Below, piece by piece: positions 1 through 9,853 of a DNA stretch of 64,000 nucleotides. A program made the translations under genes and the position numbers. The stretch's first letter is position 1; each line of letters opens with the position of its first letter. The notes under the pieces were generated by a model. The model searched no databases. It saw only the letters and a list, made by a program, of their open reading frames with translations, and had not been told where the DNA came from. Source of the stretch: JAPPFW01 sp965200835 (GTDB lineage Bacteria; Actinomycetota; Acidimicrobiia; Spongiisociales; Spongiisociaceae); NCBI GenBank assembly GCA_965200835.1, contig OZ241390.1, positions 620,001 to 684,000 on the forward strand. Reading direction: 5' to 3'.

Positions 1-524
1 AACACCCACAGGTCCACCCTGGCATCGGCGGTGAACGGGTTGAAGAGGCGTAACGTGAGACTCTCGCCCTCCAGAGTGGAGCCCCCCGGAAGGTGCCACG
101 CAGGAGGAATGGTCGCCAGGCACCGGTCCCCCGCCAGCAGACCTTCGCCTGATGCCACCAGGGCCACTGCTCCTTCGGCCTCCGGCAGCTCCACCAGAGC
201 GGAACTGGTCCCGATCGGGCCGGGAATGTCCATCCTGGCTACGAGTCCTCCAGTCAGCTCGGCGGTGAGCCGGTCCTGGATCCCGGCTAGCTCCGGAAAC
301 GAGATCTCGATCCCGGTCGGGCTGGGGGCAGCCACCATGTAACTGCTCCGGCGCTGGCCGTCCGAGGGTGCCCAGGGACAAGTGATGTACCGGGATAGCT
401 GGGGACGGTGTTCCTCCGGCTGGGCAGTGAGGCCGAAGGTCTGGCCGGACTCCGAAGGAGCACCCAGGCGGGCACCCGCCACTATCAGAGCGACCGCCAC
501 CAGCAGGAAGGTGATCCGGGTCAC
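1..524 (-). CDS. DUF5719-type exported protein (partial, C-terminus outside window)
   Basis: An open frame enters on the minus strand and runs off the left edge, so only the first 174 or so codons are visible. The GTG start at 524-522 overlaps the TGA of the upstream glycosyltransferase (4-base GTGA overlap), so the two are translationally coupled. The N-terminus is a hydrophobic signal or anchor (MTRITFLLVAVALIVAGARL), followed by an extracellular-type sequence with no catalytic motif that I can see. From position next to a large membrane glycosyltransferase and cofD, I assign it to the actinobacterial DUF5719 family, whose function is unknown. The frame is clear; the family name is from memory of synteny. 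Confidence 0.7.
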   Translation of the reverse strand, partial: MTRITFLLVAVALIVAGARLGAPSESGQTFGLTAQPEEHRPQLSRYITCPWAPSDGQRRSSYMVAAPSPTGIEISFPELAGIQDRLTAELTGGLVARMDIPGPIGTSSALVELPEAEGAVALVASGEGLLAGDRCLATIPPAWHLPGGSTLEGESLTLRLFNPFTADARVDLWV

Positions 525-3319
525 GCTGCTGCCCCCTGCCGGCTACCCGACCGCAGGCCGATACCCAGCACCAGCAGGATCATCACCCACACCCCGGCTC
601 CCTGGGCCATGAGTCGGTAGGAGTCGACACCCCCGAACGTAGCTACCCCCTCCCCAGCCGGAAGGCGGTTTGCCCATCCCGCCGACTCCCAGGGATCGGG
701 CGTCCACCCCGGATCGGCGTTCTCCCTGATCAAAACCGTGCCGCCGCCGGCTGGTCCCTCGTAGTCGGGGGGCCGCCATGACCACGGAACACCCGCACCG
801 GTCTCCGCCAGGTAGGCCGGGGTGGTGTTCTCCCACACGCCTCCCCCTTCCGCGATGAAGAGGCCGCCGAGGGGAATCAGGTCCAGCTGGACGGCCACCG
901 TCTGCACCAGGGGGGCAGGGCCGGTGGCGACCAACCATCTCACGCCATATTCGGCCAGCCGACGGCCCGGACGTTGATCCCCATCCGACAGCAAGTCCGT
1001 GAGGGTGCGCTCCAGGGCAAGGTCGCCCGCCAACGGCTCCGGTAGCCAGGCCTGCGGGTAGTCCAGCTCCCCTCCGACCAAACGGTACGCGGTGCCATCA
1101 GGCAACCGGCGGAACTCCCCCGGTAGCGTCTCGGCAGGCCCGGCCAGCAGGATACGGTCTGCCCCGTGGGGAGCGGCCCGGCTCCGGGCAAAGGCCAGCT
1201 TCTCGAACCGGTCATCCGGCAGCCCCATTCGCCCCGAAGGAAGGGCCAACAAGGTCGATAGTCCAACCAGAACTGCGGCTCCCACCGCCAGATAGGCCAG
1301 GACGCCCCGGAAGAACCCGGCCGACTCCAGAGTGAGCGGACCTTCCAGAGCACCTGCCACCACCAGGGCCATGCCCAAGCTCATCACCAGCAAGCCAGCT
1401 GCCGTAACCTCCCGTCCTGCACCCAGGCTCGCTGCTCGGGCAGCCAGGAACCCTCCTGATCCGATCAACAGACCGACCAGGCCCACCGTCAAGGGCCGAC
1501 CCCGACCCGAGAGCCCCATCGCCAGACCGGCTACCGCCATCGGCACCGACGCCCACCACACGGGGTCGGCATGGAAGGGAACGCCACTCGAGAGCAGGGA
1601 GAAGGGATCCAGGCCGGCCAGCCACGGAAAGAGGACTGGGAGGGAGAGGATCGAGCCTGCCAGGCCGGTCAGCAGGCTCATGGGCTTGCGCGCCGCCACC
1701 GCCCAGACCATCCCGAACACGAAAGGAACGACCACCAGAGGGGGAACGAACATGGCTGACCAGGCAGTGGCCAGCACGATCCGCGCCAGGCGACCGACCC
1801 GACCGGCCCTGCTGGCCGGGGCGGGACCCACGATCCCCGCCACAGCCCATGGAATCCCACCCAGCGCCAGTAGCCCGGGCCAGTAACCGTCCGCCGCCAT
1901 GACCAGCATCGGAAAACCGGCAACGTACACCGCGGCCGCCACGGTGCCCGCTCCGAGACCGAGGCCGGCCCTGCGGATCAGGACATAGGTACCGACCAGC
2001 GCCGAGGCAGATGAACCTACCGTCATCAGGGTGGCGGCCAGCGCCGCTCGACTCCCGAACACGAGCTGTACGGCCGCCGTGGCGCCCACCGAGGGATGCA
2101 TGGGCTCGGAACTGCCGAGACCGGCCAGATTCCACCCTCCGGCGTAGGCACGGAGCGTGTTCCAGGCCGACTCTGCTAGAGGCAGCGCGAACCCGGTGGC
2201 CGGAACCCCCGACTGGATGATCGACCGGGTCAGCAGCAACAGGAAGGCCATCCCGAGGACCGCGGCCATCACCTCCGGTCGCCTCCAGAAGGTCGGCTCA
2301 TCGTCCTCTACCACTCCTACCGCTTCCTCATCCGCGGCGCTGCTCCCCCAGATGGCGCTCATATCCGAAGCCATCGTCCGCAGCTGGACGGAACCACGCA
2401 CCTGGAACCGGAACAGCTCCCGATCGGAGTCCACCGAGATGGCGGGCGCCCTGCGCCGGGCCGCCAGAGTGGACAGCAGATGCCGGACATTCCACAGCCA
2501 GGCACCGAGCAAGTCGGGGAGAGCTCTCCAGGAACCCCGGACCGTCTGATAAAGACCGTGCAGGAGGCCGATCATCGCCAGCCCCGGCAAGGCCCATAGC
2601 AGGGTCAACAGGGTGTAGGTCTTGATCATCACCCGGATCCGACCGGCCTGCTCGCGCCAGGTCTGCGGCCGATCCGGTCCCAAACCCTTGTTGAACACTT
2701 CGGAGGCCGGAGCAACCACTATTCGACCTCCTACTACCCGGGCGCGCTGGCAGAGGTCGAGCCCGTTGGCGATGTAGGGCAGCTTCCGATCCAGCCCTCC
2801 GATGCCGCCTGCCAGATCCCTCCTGACCAGCATCGAGGCGGGCTCCACGTAGGCCACATCGCGGATGACGTCGAACTGCTCCTGATCGAGCTCCCCGGCC
2901 TCCAACCCGGTATATGGGAACCCGAACACATCGGTGGCCGCCCCGACCGAGAGCAGCTCCTCGGGACGTTCGATGTCGAGCACCTTCGAACCCACCACCG
3001 AGGCATCCACCTGAAGGGCCGTCGAGACCAGCGCCTGGAGCGCATCCCGGCGCGCGGTGGTACGGGAGTCGAGCAACCAGAGAAAATCGACCCCGCTTCC
3101 AGCAGCCGACAGCACCTGGGACATGGAGGTAGCCCGTTTCGGGGGGTGAGCAAAGTTTGCGGGTAGCTCGGGCCGGTGCCAGGCCAGCACGACAATTCCC
3201 TCCACCTCGTACACTTGCGCTTCGATGCTCTCCAACACCGCCGTGATGCTGTCACCCTTGCGGGCCACAACCACTGCTAGCACGCGCGGCTGGGGTGAGG
3301 TTTCGGAGGGAGTGCTCAT
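521..3319 (-). CDS. Large membrane glycosyltransferase, GT2-type N-terminal domain
   Basis: About 932 aa. The first ~260 residues form a degenerate GT2-like domain (VLAVVVARKGDSITAVLESI, then LWLLDSRTTARRDAL in the place of the usual DxD region, and YVEPASMLVRRDL). After that come many hydrophobic segments (first at about residues 235-265, then a dense set from about 360 to 700) and a hydrophilic C-terminal domain. This architecture fits actinobacterial polyprenyl-linked cell-wall glycosyltransferases; donor and acceptor cannot be read from sequence. I chose the ATG at 3319 rather than the ATG at 3370, because the downstream one starts at the conserved part and leaves 63 bp for a promoter shared with divergent cofD. 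Its stop overlaps the start of the DUF5719-type gene. Confidence 0.82.
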   Translation of the reverse strand: MSTPSETSPQPRVLAVVVARKGDSITAVLESIEAQVYEVEGIVVLAWHRPELPANFAHPPKRATSMSQVLSAAGSGVDFLWLLDSRTTARRDALQALVSTALQVDASVVGSKVLDIERPEELLSVGAATDVFGFPYTGLEAGELDQEQFDVIRDVAYVEPASMLVRRDLAGGIGGLDRKLPYIANGLDLCQRARVVGGRIVVAPASEVFNKGLGPDRPQTWREQAGRIRVMIKTYTLLTLLWALPGLAMIGLLHGLYQTVRGSWRALPDLLGAWLWNVRHLLSTLAARRRAPAISVDSDRELFRFQVRGSVQLRTMASDMSAIWGSSAADEEAVGVVEDDEPTFWRRPEVMAAVLGMAFLLLLTRSIIQSGVPATGFALPLAESAWNTLRAYAGGWNLAGLGSSEPMHPSVGATAAVQLVFGSRAALAATLMTVGSSASALVGTYVLIRRAGLGLGAGTVAAAVYVAGFPMLVMAADGYWPGLLALGGIPWAVAGIVGPAPASRAGRVGRLARIVLATAWSAMFVPPLVVVPFVFGMVWAVAARKPMSLLTGLAGSILSLPVLFPWLAGLDPFSLLSSGVPFHADPVWWASVPMAVAGLAMGLSGRGRPLTVGLVGLLIGSGGFLAARAASLGAGREVTAAGLLVMSLGMALVVAGALEGPLTLESAGFFRGVLAYLAVGAAVLVGLSTLLALPSGRMGLPDDRFEKLAFARSRAAPHGADRILLAGPAETLPGEFRRLPDGTAYRLVGGELDYPQAWLPEPLAGDLALERTLTDLLSDGDQRPGRRLAEYGVRWLVATGPAPLVQTVAVQLDLIPLGGLFIAEGGGVWENTTPAYLAETGAGVPWSWRPPDYEGPAGGGTVLIRENADPGWTPDPWESAGWANRLPAGEGVATFGGVDSYRLMAQGAGVWVMILLVLGIGLRSGSRQGAAA

Positions 3320-3382
3320 TGGAGCCCCATTGTGGATGAGCGGCGACCGCAAGGCAATAACCTCCGGCATCGGGTGGCCGGC

Positions 3383-4303
3383 ATGAACCCGCGAGTCGTC
3401 CTGCTATCAGGCGGAGTGGGGGGCGCTCGCCTGGCCCGCGGCTTCGAGCATCTGGGCATCTGCCCGACCGTGGTGGTGAACGTGGGGGACGACGACACCA
3501 TCTACGGCCTGTCCGTCTCGCCTGACATCGACACGGTGCTGTACACGCTGGCGGGAGTGGAGGGACCGCAGGGCTGGGGCCGGGCCGAGGACACTTTCGT
3601 GTTGATGGAACACCTGGGCGAGCTGGGTGCCGATACCCGGTTCCGGCTGGGCGATGCCGATGCGGCCCTGAATGTCTACCGGACCATGCGGCTAGCCTCC
3701 GGCGACCCTCTCCACGAGATCACCATCGCCCTGACCGAAGTCTTCGGGATCGGTTCCCGGATCCTTCCGGCGACCAACGATCGAGTGCGGACAGAAGTCC
3801 GTACCGGGCCTGATCGGTGGATACCGTTCCAGGAGTACTTTGTGCTCCGGGGCCACCGGGACGAGGTACTGGAGCTTCGCTACTCGGGCGCAGAGCAAGC
3901 GACCGCTGCTCCAGGAGTGGTCGAGGCTATCGAAGGCGCCGAAGTGGTGATCATCGCCCCCTCCAACCCGCCCCTCTCGATCTGGCCGATCCTGGCTATC
4001 GACGAGATCGCCGACGCGCTGGCCGAGGCCCCACGCGTGATGGCGGTGAGCCCCCTATTCGGTGGTCGAGCCCTCAAAGGTCCAGCCGATCGGGTGATGG
4101 CTTCCCTCGGTCTTCCTCCCGGAAATGCCGGAGTGCTGGCCGCCTACCGAGGCCTGCTCGATGACTTGTTCATCGACACCGGCGACCGTGACGAGCTGGC
4201 GGAGCTGGCTGCCTCGGGGGTCAAGATTCACATCGGATCGACCCTCATCCGTGAACCGGAGCCGGCCACAGCATTTGCCGTCCGGATGATGGCGCTGTTG
4301 TGA
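3383..4303 (+). CDS. cofD: 2-phospho-L-lactate transferase (F420 biosynthesis)
   Basis: 306 aa, the usual CofD/FbiA length. It transfers the phospholactate (or phosphoenolpyruvate-derived) moiety to the deazaflavin Fo, giving F420-0 or dehydro-F420-0. Diagnostic features are the N-terminal VVLLSGGVGGARLARGF, the VNVGDDDTIYGLSVSPDIDT segment and a late IIAPSNPPLSIWPILA. An upstream in-frame ATG at 3332 exists, but the family starts at the MNPRVVLL methionine at 3383. The stop overlaps the GTG of cofE by 4 bp, so the two are one translational unit. The cell therefore makes F420, which fits the LLM-type oxidoreductase at 36-37 kb. Confidence 0.95.
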   Translation: MNPRVVLLSGGVGGARLARGFEHLGICPTVVVNVGDDDTIYGLSVSPDIDTVLYTLAGVEGPQGWGRAEDTFVLMEHLGELGADTRFRLGDADAALNVYRTMRLASGDPLHEITIALTEVFGIGSRILPATNDRVRTEVRTGPDRWIPFQEYFVLRGHRDEVLELRYSGAEQATAAPGVVEAIEGAEVVIIAPSNPPLSIWPILAIDEIADALAEAPRVMAVSPLFGGRALKGPADRVMASLGLPPGNAGVLAAYRGLLDDLFIDTGDRDELAELAASGVKIHIGSTLIREPEPATAFAVRMMALL

Positions 4304-5001
4304 CCGTGACGATCATCCCCCTCCAAGGAATCGGCGAGGCCCGGCCGGGCGACGACGTGACCCGGCTGCTGATCGGCGGACTCGAAGCGTCCGGGATGAA
4401 GCTGCGGGACGGTGATGTGATGGTGGTGACCCACAAGCTGGTCTCCAAGGCCGAGGGTCGGATAGTCGAGATAGGTGACGATCCACAGGCCCACCGCGAC
4501 CTGATCCTGCGTGAGGCCGATGCGATCCTCCGAAGGCGTGAAGCGCTGGTGATCACCGAAACGCACCACGGATTCGTATGCGCGAACGCAGGAGTGGATC
4601 GCTCCAACGTCGCCCCCGGCCTAGCGGTGCTCCTGCCCATCGACCCAGATCGCTCGGCCCGGCGTATCCGCGCCCGCCTCCGGCAAGCGCTAGGGGTGTC
4701 GGTCGGAGTGGTGATAACCGACACCTTCGGTCGGGCGTGGCGACACGGGTTGGTCGATGTGGCGATCGGCGTGGCAGGCCTGCCGGCGATCGTGGACTAT
4801 CGAGGCACCGCGGATACCTTCGGCAATACCTTGGAAGTGACCGAAGTCGCCCTGGTCGATGAGATCGCCGCCGCCGCCGACCTAGTCATGGGCAAGGCCC
4901 GGAGCATTCCGGCCGTTGTAATGAGAGGACTCGATCACCCACCCGGAGACGGAAGCGCCTCCGACCTCATCCGCAAACCGGCCGACGACCTATTCCGTTA
5001 G
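4300..5001 (+). CDS. cofE: Coenzyme F420:L-glutamate ligase
   Basis: 233 aa, matching stand-alone CofE (the N-terminal domain of mycobacterial FbiB, without the C-terminal nitroreductase-like domain). It adds glutamates to F420-0 using GTP. Visible family features are IIPLQGIGEARPGDDV at the start, VTHKLVSKAEGR, and DTFGRAWRHGLVDVAIGVAG followed by DYRGTADTFGN. It begins with GTG inside the cofD stop (GTGA overlap). The fused form common in mycobacteria is not present, so the reductase step must be encoded elsewhere. Confidence 0.94.
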   Translation: MTVTIIPLQGIGEARPGDDVTRLLIGGLEASGMKLRDGDVMVVTHKLVSKAEGRIVEIGDDPQAHRDLILREADAILRRREALVITETHHGFVCANAGVDRSNVAPGLAVLLPIDPDRSARRIRARLRQALGVSVGVVITDTFGRAWRHGLVDVAIGVAGLPAIVDYRGTADTFGNTLEVTEVALVDEIAAAADLVMGKARSIPAVVMRGLDHPPGDGSASDLIRKPADDLFR

Positions 5002-5094
5002 GTCGCGGCCCGATAGTTCGAGATAGCTGCGGTTGATCTCCGCCCGTGCATCCGGCCTTGTCGCCACACGGGATCGTCGTTCCTGGGCAGCCGC

Positions 5095-5232
5095 CTAGCT
5101 TCCGCCGTCGGTTATCAGTTTCTCGATGCGTTCCAGCCGCTCGGACTCGGAGAGCGCATTCCGAACCTCCCGCCTGGTAGTGACCCTGGCCACCAGCGCT
5201 CCGAGAATAGGGCCGACCACTACGGCGGTCAT
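5095..5232 (-). CDS. Small single-span membrane protein (hypothetical)
   Basis: 45 aa from the ATG at 5232. That start sits 10 nt downstream of a good Shine-Dalgarno (GGAGGT, complement of 5243-5248), which is why it is preferred over the more upstream in-frame ATG codons at 5301 and 5250. The N-terminal half is a single hydrophobic helix (MTAVVVGPILGALVARV); the rest is charged and probably helical (RREVRNALSESERLERIEKL). The layout resembles tiny holin-like or anchor proteins, but there is no specific match I can name. It is convergent with cofE. Confidence 0.4.
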   Translation of the reverse strand: MTAVVVGPILGALVARVTTRREVRNALSESERLERIEKLITDGGS

Positions 5233-5250
5233 GATCTGAAATACCTCCAT

Positions 5251-5995
5251 ACCTGCGCTACTCGGGAAACGACCGGGAGAGCCGAGACACCTCTCCGGCA
5301 AGGCTGTTGCAGATGCAGTTCGTAATGGTTATCGATCGGTAGCAGTTCGCAGCGGATCCTACGGTGGCGATACACCCCCGATACTCGGTCATGTTGCTCT
5401 GGAGTCGCACTGTTTCCTTCACTCTCGATTTCCCTCGTCTGCTCCGTCGCTCGGTGGCCAAGCGGTGCCAGCTCCGTCGATGGACTATCTCCTCGATGTT
5501 GAACACACCTTTGCTGCCAGATCTGCGCATCAGGTGATAACTCCCTCCCGAGAGCGGATGGGAGTTTACCGGCGGCCAACCGATTGTCAACCAGTGAAAC
5601 ACTTGACCATTCACGGACCCACAACGGTGAAGCGGATAGCCCGCGTGCTGGGACTGGGCTTGGCCTTGACGTCGCCCACAGTTCTGACCATTGACGAGGT
5701 GGAAACTCGGATGGCTGAGGGAGCGCGACGGTTGGCGGAGGCCGACATGGACCCGCGCAATATCGACCGGCGACCTGCGTGGAAAGAGAGCCGCGGGATC
5801 GACACTACGGTCGAGAGAAGGCTCAACGCGAGACTCCCGATTGAGTCCGTCAGGATTGCTTGCCCTAGCCGCCGGTAGGCACGTCCCAACCGCGAACACG
5901 GCTATCTCTCTCCCCGCGAGCACCTGGAAGCGGTAGCGGATCTGATCACCTTGGCCGGGATTGATCCGCACCTTGGCGTGAACCGGGAGACGCGA
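5251..5995. other. Gene-poor stretch, no confident gene
   Basis: Several overlapping open frames exist on both strands here, but none has a convincing start, Shine-Dalgarno or recognisable domain. The most coding-like piece is a plus-strand frame at about 5630-5878 (a hydrophobic VLGLGLALTSP followed by a helical, charged stretch), which could be a gene remnant. I annotate no product. It separates the F420 genes from the broken fibronectin-III gene. Confidence 0.4.
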
Positions 5996-6025
5996 CCCGG
6001 CCCTCCCATCGAGGGGAGGGCCGGG
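5996..6025 (-). terminator. Strong hairpin downstream of the fibronectin-III gene
   Basis: A perfect 12-bp stem (5996-6007 with 6014-6025) closes a 6-nt loop, GC-rich throughout, 18 bp beyond the stop of the minus-strand fibronectin gene. There is no T-run on the exit side, so it is either an actinobacterial-style terminator without U-tract or an mRNA 3' stabiliser. Confidence 0.55.
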
Positions 6026-6043
6026 ATGCAAGTCGCCTATCTC

Positions 6044-9000
6044 CTACTTGGGATCCGGAGGCGGCGCCGGCGCTGGCGGCGTCGGCGCGGGGTCCGGATC
6101 GGGATCCGACGGATCCTCCGGTACCCCGTATCCATCGTCTGGGCGATCCGGCCAGCCGCCCGGCGGCGGCTCTGGCAACTCCGGATCAGGGTTCTCGCCC
6201 GACCCATTATCCGGCTCCTCCGGGATGTCCTTTGCCGGAAGCTCCGGAGCGCCCGGCGCCAAGGGAAGCCCTGGATTCGTGACCGGTTGCGAACTGCCCG
6301 GCGATGTGGGCGGCGGCGACTCGCCCGGAGTCACCAGACCGCCGACGCCGACTACGGGAAGGTTGTTCGGCGTGCACATGATGGGCCAATGGATGTAGTC
6401 GTAGGTGCAGTGGTCTGCTCCGGGGACGGAATATGACATGGGAGCCCAGGCGGTCGCAACTCCGTCACGCACCGCCCGCACGCGGAACTTGTAGCTCACG
6501 CCGTTCTGCAGCCCCCCAACGAGCACATGGCTGGCCGTCAAGCCGGTCACTGCCGGGGAAGAGTTCCAGGGATCGTCCCAGAGCGACCAGTCGAGGTCAT
6601 ACGTGATACCGCATTCGGGCGTGAAGCCGGAAGTCCAGTAGACTCCCATCATGGAGTTGTAGGGCGTCAGGCGCGGCTGCCGCGGGGCGACGATTTCAGT
6701 CCCATTCGGCGTCGCATATGTGCCGCCCAAGTCGGGCAGGACGACCGTATTGCCATTGGCGAGGACGATTCGCACCCGGACGCTGTAGAGCTTGCAGTTG
6801 TGCAGGCCGGTAATCGTGACGCTGTCTCCGGTCATCGAAGCTTCGTGGTGACTTTCGATCGCCCATGCTGTGACCCGTTTCACGGGCGCCTGTTTCAGGG
6901 TGTAGGGCAAGTCCTCGGGCAGCGTGACCGTCAACTGCTTGTCACCCGGTGTGACGACCAGCCCCGAGGGCCCCGGCTCCGTGGGGGGCATCTCCTCGAG
7001 TACCACCGCGATCCAGTCACCGTCCGTGAGCGTCAGGCCGTCGTGTGACTGGCAGACATCGCCACCGCCGCCCACTGACCAGCCACGGTGGAACGACCAG
7101 GCCTCGTTGATGGTCACCTTGATCCTGTCCATGGCCAACAACGAGGGCATGGGGGCGCTGCGGAAACAGACAACCCCTCCCCCTCCCCAGGTCAGCAGTT
7201 CGGTGATGGTGAAGTCGACTTCGTCCAGGGTGAACGTGGTGTCAGCCAGTTGGCCGAAATCACGGGTGCCGTACCGCGAGTACCCGGCGAGGTTCCCAGT
7301 CGTTCCGACGGTCATCGTGGTCTGGAGCAGCACGGGCTGACTGGGCACGTAGGGCGCCGGCAGGGTTACGGACTCCACCGCCCAGTCGCCGTCGCCGGCG
7401 GAGTTCTCGCCGCGGACCCGTACCTCGTAGGTCGTGCCTTTGGTCAGTCCCTCGATGGTGTAGGTCCGGGGCGTGCCGACATGAGCACCGTCCGTCCATT
7501 CCGCTGCGCCCTGCGCGCGATACTCCACGTCGTAGTCGCTGACCCAGTCGCCATTGTCACTGAGGGCAGCATCCCAGGTCGCGGTGATCCGATTGTTGTT
7601 CGGCGTTAGCGTCAAGTCGCGCGGCGCGGGCGGCGCCGTTGGCGTGGCCGACGGCGACTCCTCCATAACATCCGACCAGGCGCCGTTGGCGTTGTTGGTG
7701 TCGATCTGCGCACGGACCCGCAACTCGTAGGTCGTGCCGTTGGTCAGTCCGTCGATGGTGCGGGCCCTGGGCACGGTGGGAACCCACAAAGGGGACGGCC
7801 ACTCAGGGAGCGGCGCCCCGGTCGGGTCCGGATTGTCGGGATCGTGAGTGGGCTGAGGAGGGACATTGTCGGGATGGATCGTGATGGTGGTCCAGTCCGA
7901 ACTCCCCTTCACGCGATACTGCAGATGGTACCTATGGATGAGGTCGCGGTTGCTGCACGCGGCGTAGACCCCGCCGCCGCACGGGGCGCGGTTGTCAGCC
8001 GGCTTCGTCCACTGCACCCGAATACTCCCGTCCCTCGGGGACAGGTAGACGGAACCGGGGGCGTCGGGCGTGTAGGCCAACCATGTCGACGCATAGTCCA
8101 CGTTGGACCATTCGCTTTCGCCGGCCGCGTTCACGGCGCGCACCTGGGCCTCGTAGAGGGTGGTGTGGTGCAGCACGCTGATCATGACGCTGGTGTCCTC
8201 GCCCGAGACGCTGCGTTCGTTCCAGAACTCGGAATCGAATTCGCGATGCCGCACCCAGTAGCCGGTGATGGGGGCGCCGTTGGCCGCCGGCTCGGTCCAC
8301 GACGCGTCGAGGCCGAGACTGTTAATCGTCGCCGTCAGGGTGAGTTTGGGGGCGTCAGGAGGCGTTGCGTCGACCGGCGTTGCCGACTTCACCCGCGACC
8401 AGTCGCTGGTTCCCACGCTGTTGGTCGCGCTGACCCGGATGTCGTACCCTGTGCCGCTGGTCAGCCCGGTGATGTCCCGGGACAGGTCCGTGCCGGTGTC
8501 GCTGTGGGCCGTCCAGCTGGAGGCGGTGGACAGCTTGTGCTGCACGGTATAGCCCGTGATGATGGCCGTTGTCGATGGGGTATTCCCAGGCGGCCGTAAT
8601 CTGCTCGTCGCGCACCGTCAGGGTGACCCAGGGCGCCTCCGGCGGCCCGGCGTCGGTGGTCGCTGCGGTCTGGACTGACCAAGCGCCAGTGCCTCCCGAG
8701 TTGGTGGCGCGCACCCGTACCCAGTGCTTCGAGTTGTGCCGCAGCCCGGAGATGGTTGCGCTGGCGGTGGCGCCGCTGTGGGCGGCGTCCGTCCAGCTCC
8801 GCTCCCAGGTCGCCCGGTACTGGACGTCGTAGCCGGTGATGGTGTTACCGTTGTCGTCCGCCGTCCACGTGGCCGTGACCTGTTGGTCGCCTCCGGTGAC
8901 GGTGACTGAGGGCTGGCCGGGTACCCCGGCGAGGGGCGTCGCCGCCAATAGGTCAGTCTCTCCGATCGTTCCGAAGTTCTGTCTCACCGCGACCACGCGG

Positions 9001-9728
9001 AACACATGTGCGCTGCCGTTCGTCAGGCCCGTGACCTCAGTGCTGCAGTAGCCATCGACGCACACATTGGCTAACTGATCATTTGAGATACGCACCGTGT
9101 TGGCCTGCACGTTGCGGTAGTAGGCATCGCCGCTGACAGTGGTGTCGGCCACGCCCCACTTGATGGAGTAACGGTGCGACTCCGGGTAGTGGCGCCACTG
9201 CACTATGGCCTTGCCGTCCCCCGGCCCGGCATCGAACATCGTCATGCTGCCTGGAGCCTGCGTGGCGGCGTTACTCGAGGCGATGGCATACGACGTGTTG
9301 TCGCTTCCGTACACCCCGCACAGCCGGAACCTGAACTCCGTGTTCGCTGGCAACTCGACCGCCGAGAAGCTCGTGAACTCGGTCTTGGGCAGCGTCCCGG
9401 TCTACGGGAACCTGTGCACCCGCTCGCCGTATCGGTTCTCACCCGAGTACTCGCAGGTGGGCATGGCAATCCCGGGCTTCGCCCACTGCAGTGAGAACCC
9501 GGTGGCCGACTTCCCTCCAGGCGCACTCACGTCTTCGTTCCACCAGACACCGATCACGGTGCCCTGCTCGCCCAGCGTGAAGTCCGCGCCGTAGCCATCG
9601 GCCTGCGCCAGCGAGCCCCAAGTCAGGCCCAGGGCCAGCCCCGTTCACAGCAGCGCAGTCAACCCCAGCACCGCGCTCCAGCGCCTCATGCGGGTAACCC
9701 CCACAACGGAACGGTTGAATCGACGCAT
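6044..9728 (-). pseudogene. Fibronectin type III repeat surface protein, broken by two stops and one frameshift
   Basis: The original frame starts at the ATG at 9728, 6-7 nt after a strong GAGGAGG, with a signal peptide (RRWSAVLGLTALL). It would give about 1,228 codons with about eight Fn3 domains (repeated ITGY..QY and GLTNGTTYELRVRA signatures), one non-Fn3 insert in the middle (reverse frame, about 6960-7370) and a long Pro/Asp/Glu-rich C-terminal tail. It is interrupted by an in-frame TGA at 9645-9647, inside the signal peptide, an in-frame TAG at 9402-9404, and a frameshift at about 8558-8563 within the third Fn3 domain (DNG / ITGY junction). Sequence on both sides of each lesion continues as good Fn3 protein. 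Expected role when intact: secreted adhesion or matrix protein. Confidence 0.82.
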
Positions 9729-9780
9729 GACGTAACCTCCTCGGATCCCGCGAGGCTGAGCTAGGACGGACACAAACGAT

Positions 9781-9786
9781 ACTATA
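9781..9786 (-). promoter_or_regulatory. Probable -10 element of the fibronectin-III gene
   Basis: TATAGT on the minus strand, about 53 nt upstream of the ATG at 9728, in an otherwise GC-rich gap. No convincing -35 is seen. Confidence 0.35.
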
Positions 9787-9853
9787 GGGTGGCTACTACC
9801 GAAGGCACTCCGCCCGCTACCGGGGCATGGGACCGGCTGGGTCGGCCATGGGA

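Noticed and set aside
5258..6031. 257-aa minus-strand open frame in the gene-poor stretch
   Set aside because: Amino-acid composition is not protein-like (many Ser/Arg/His/Cys), there is no ribosome site and it overlaps other equally weak frames.
9402..9647. Readthrough or recoding (TGA as Trp or selenocysteine) in the Fn3 gene
   Set aside because: TGA is used as an ordinary stop by many neighbours, a TAG and a frameshift also occur in the same gene, and no selenocysteine-type structure was seen.
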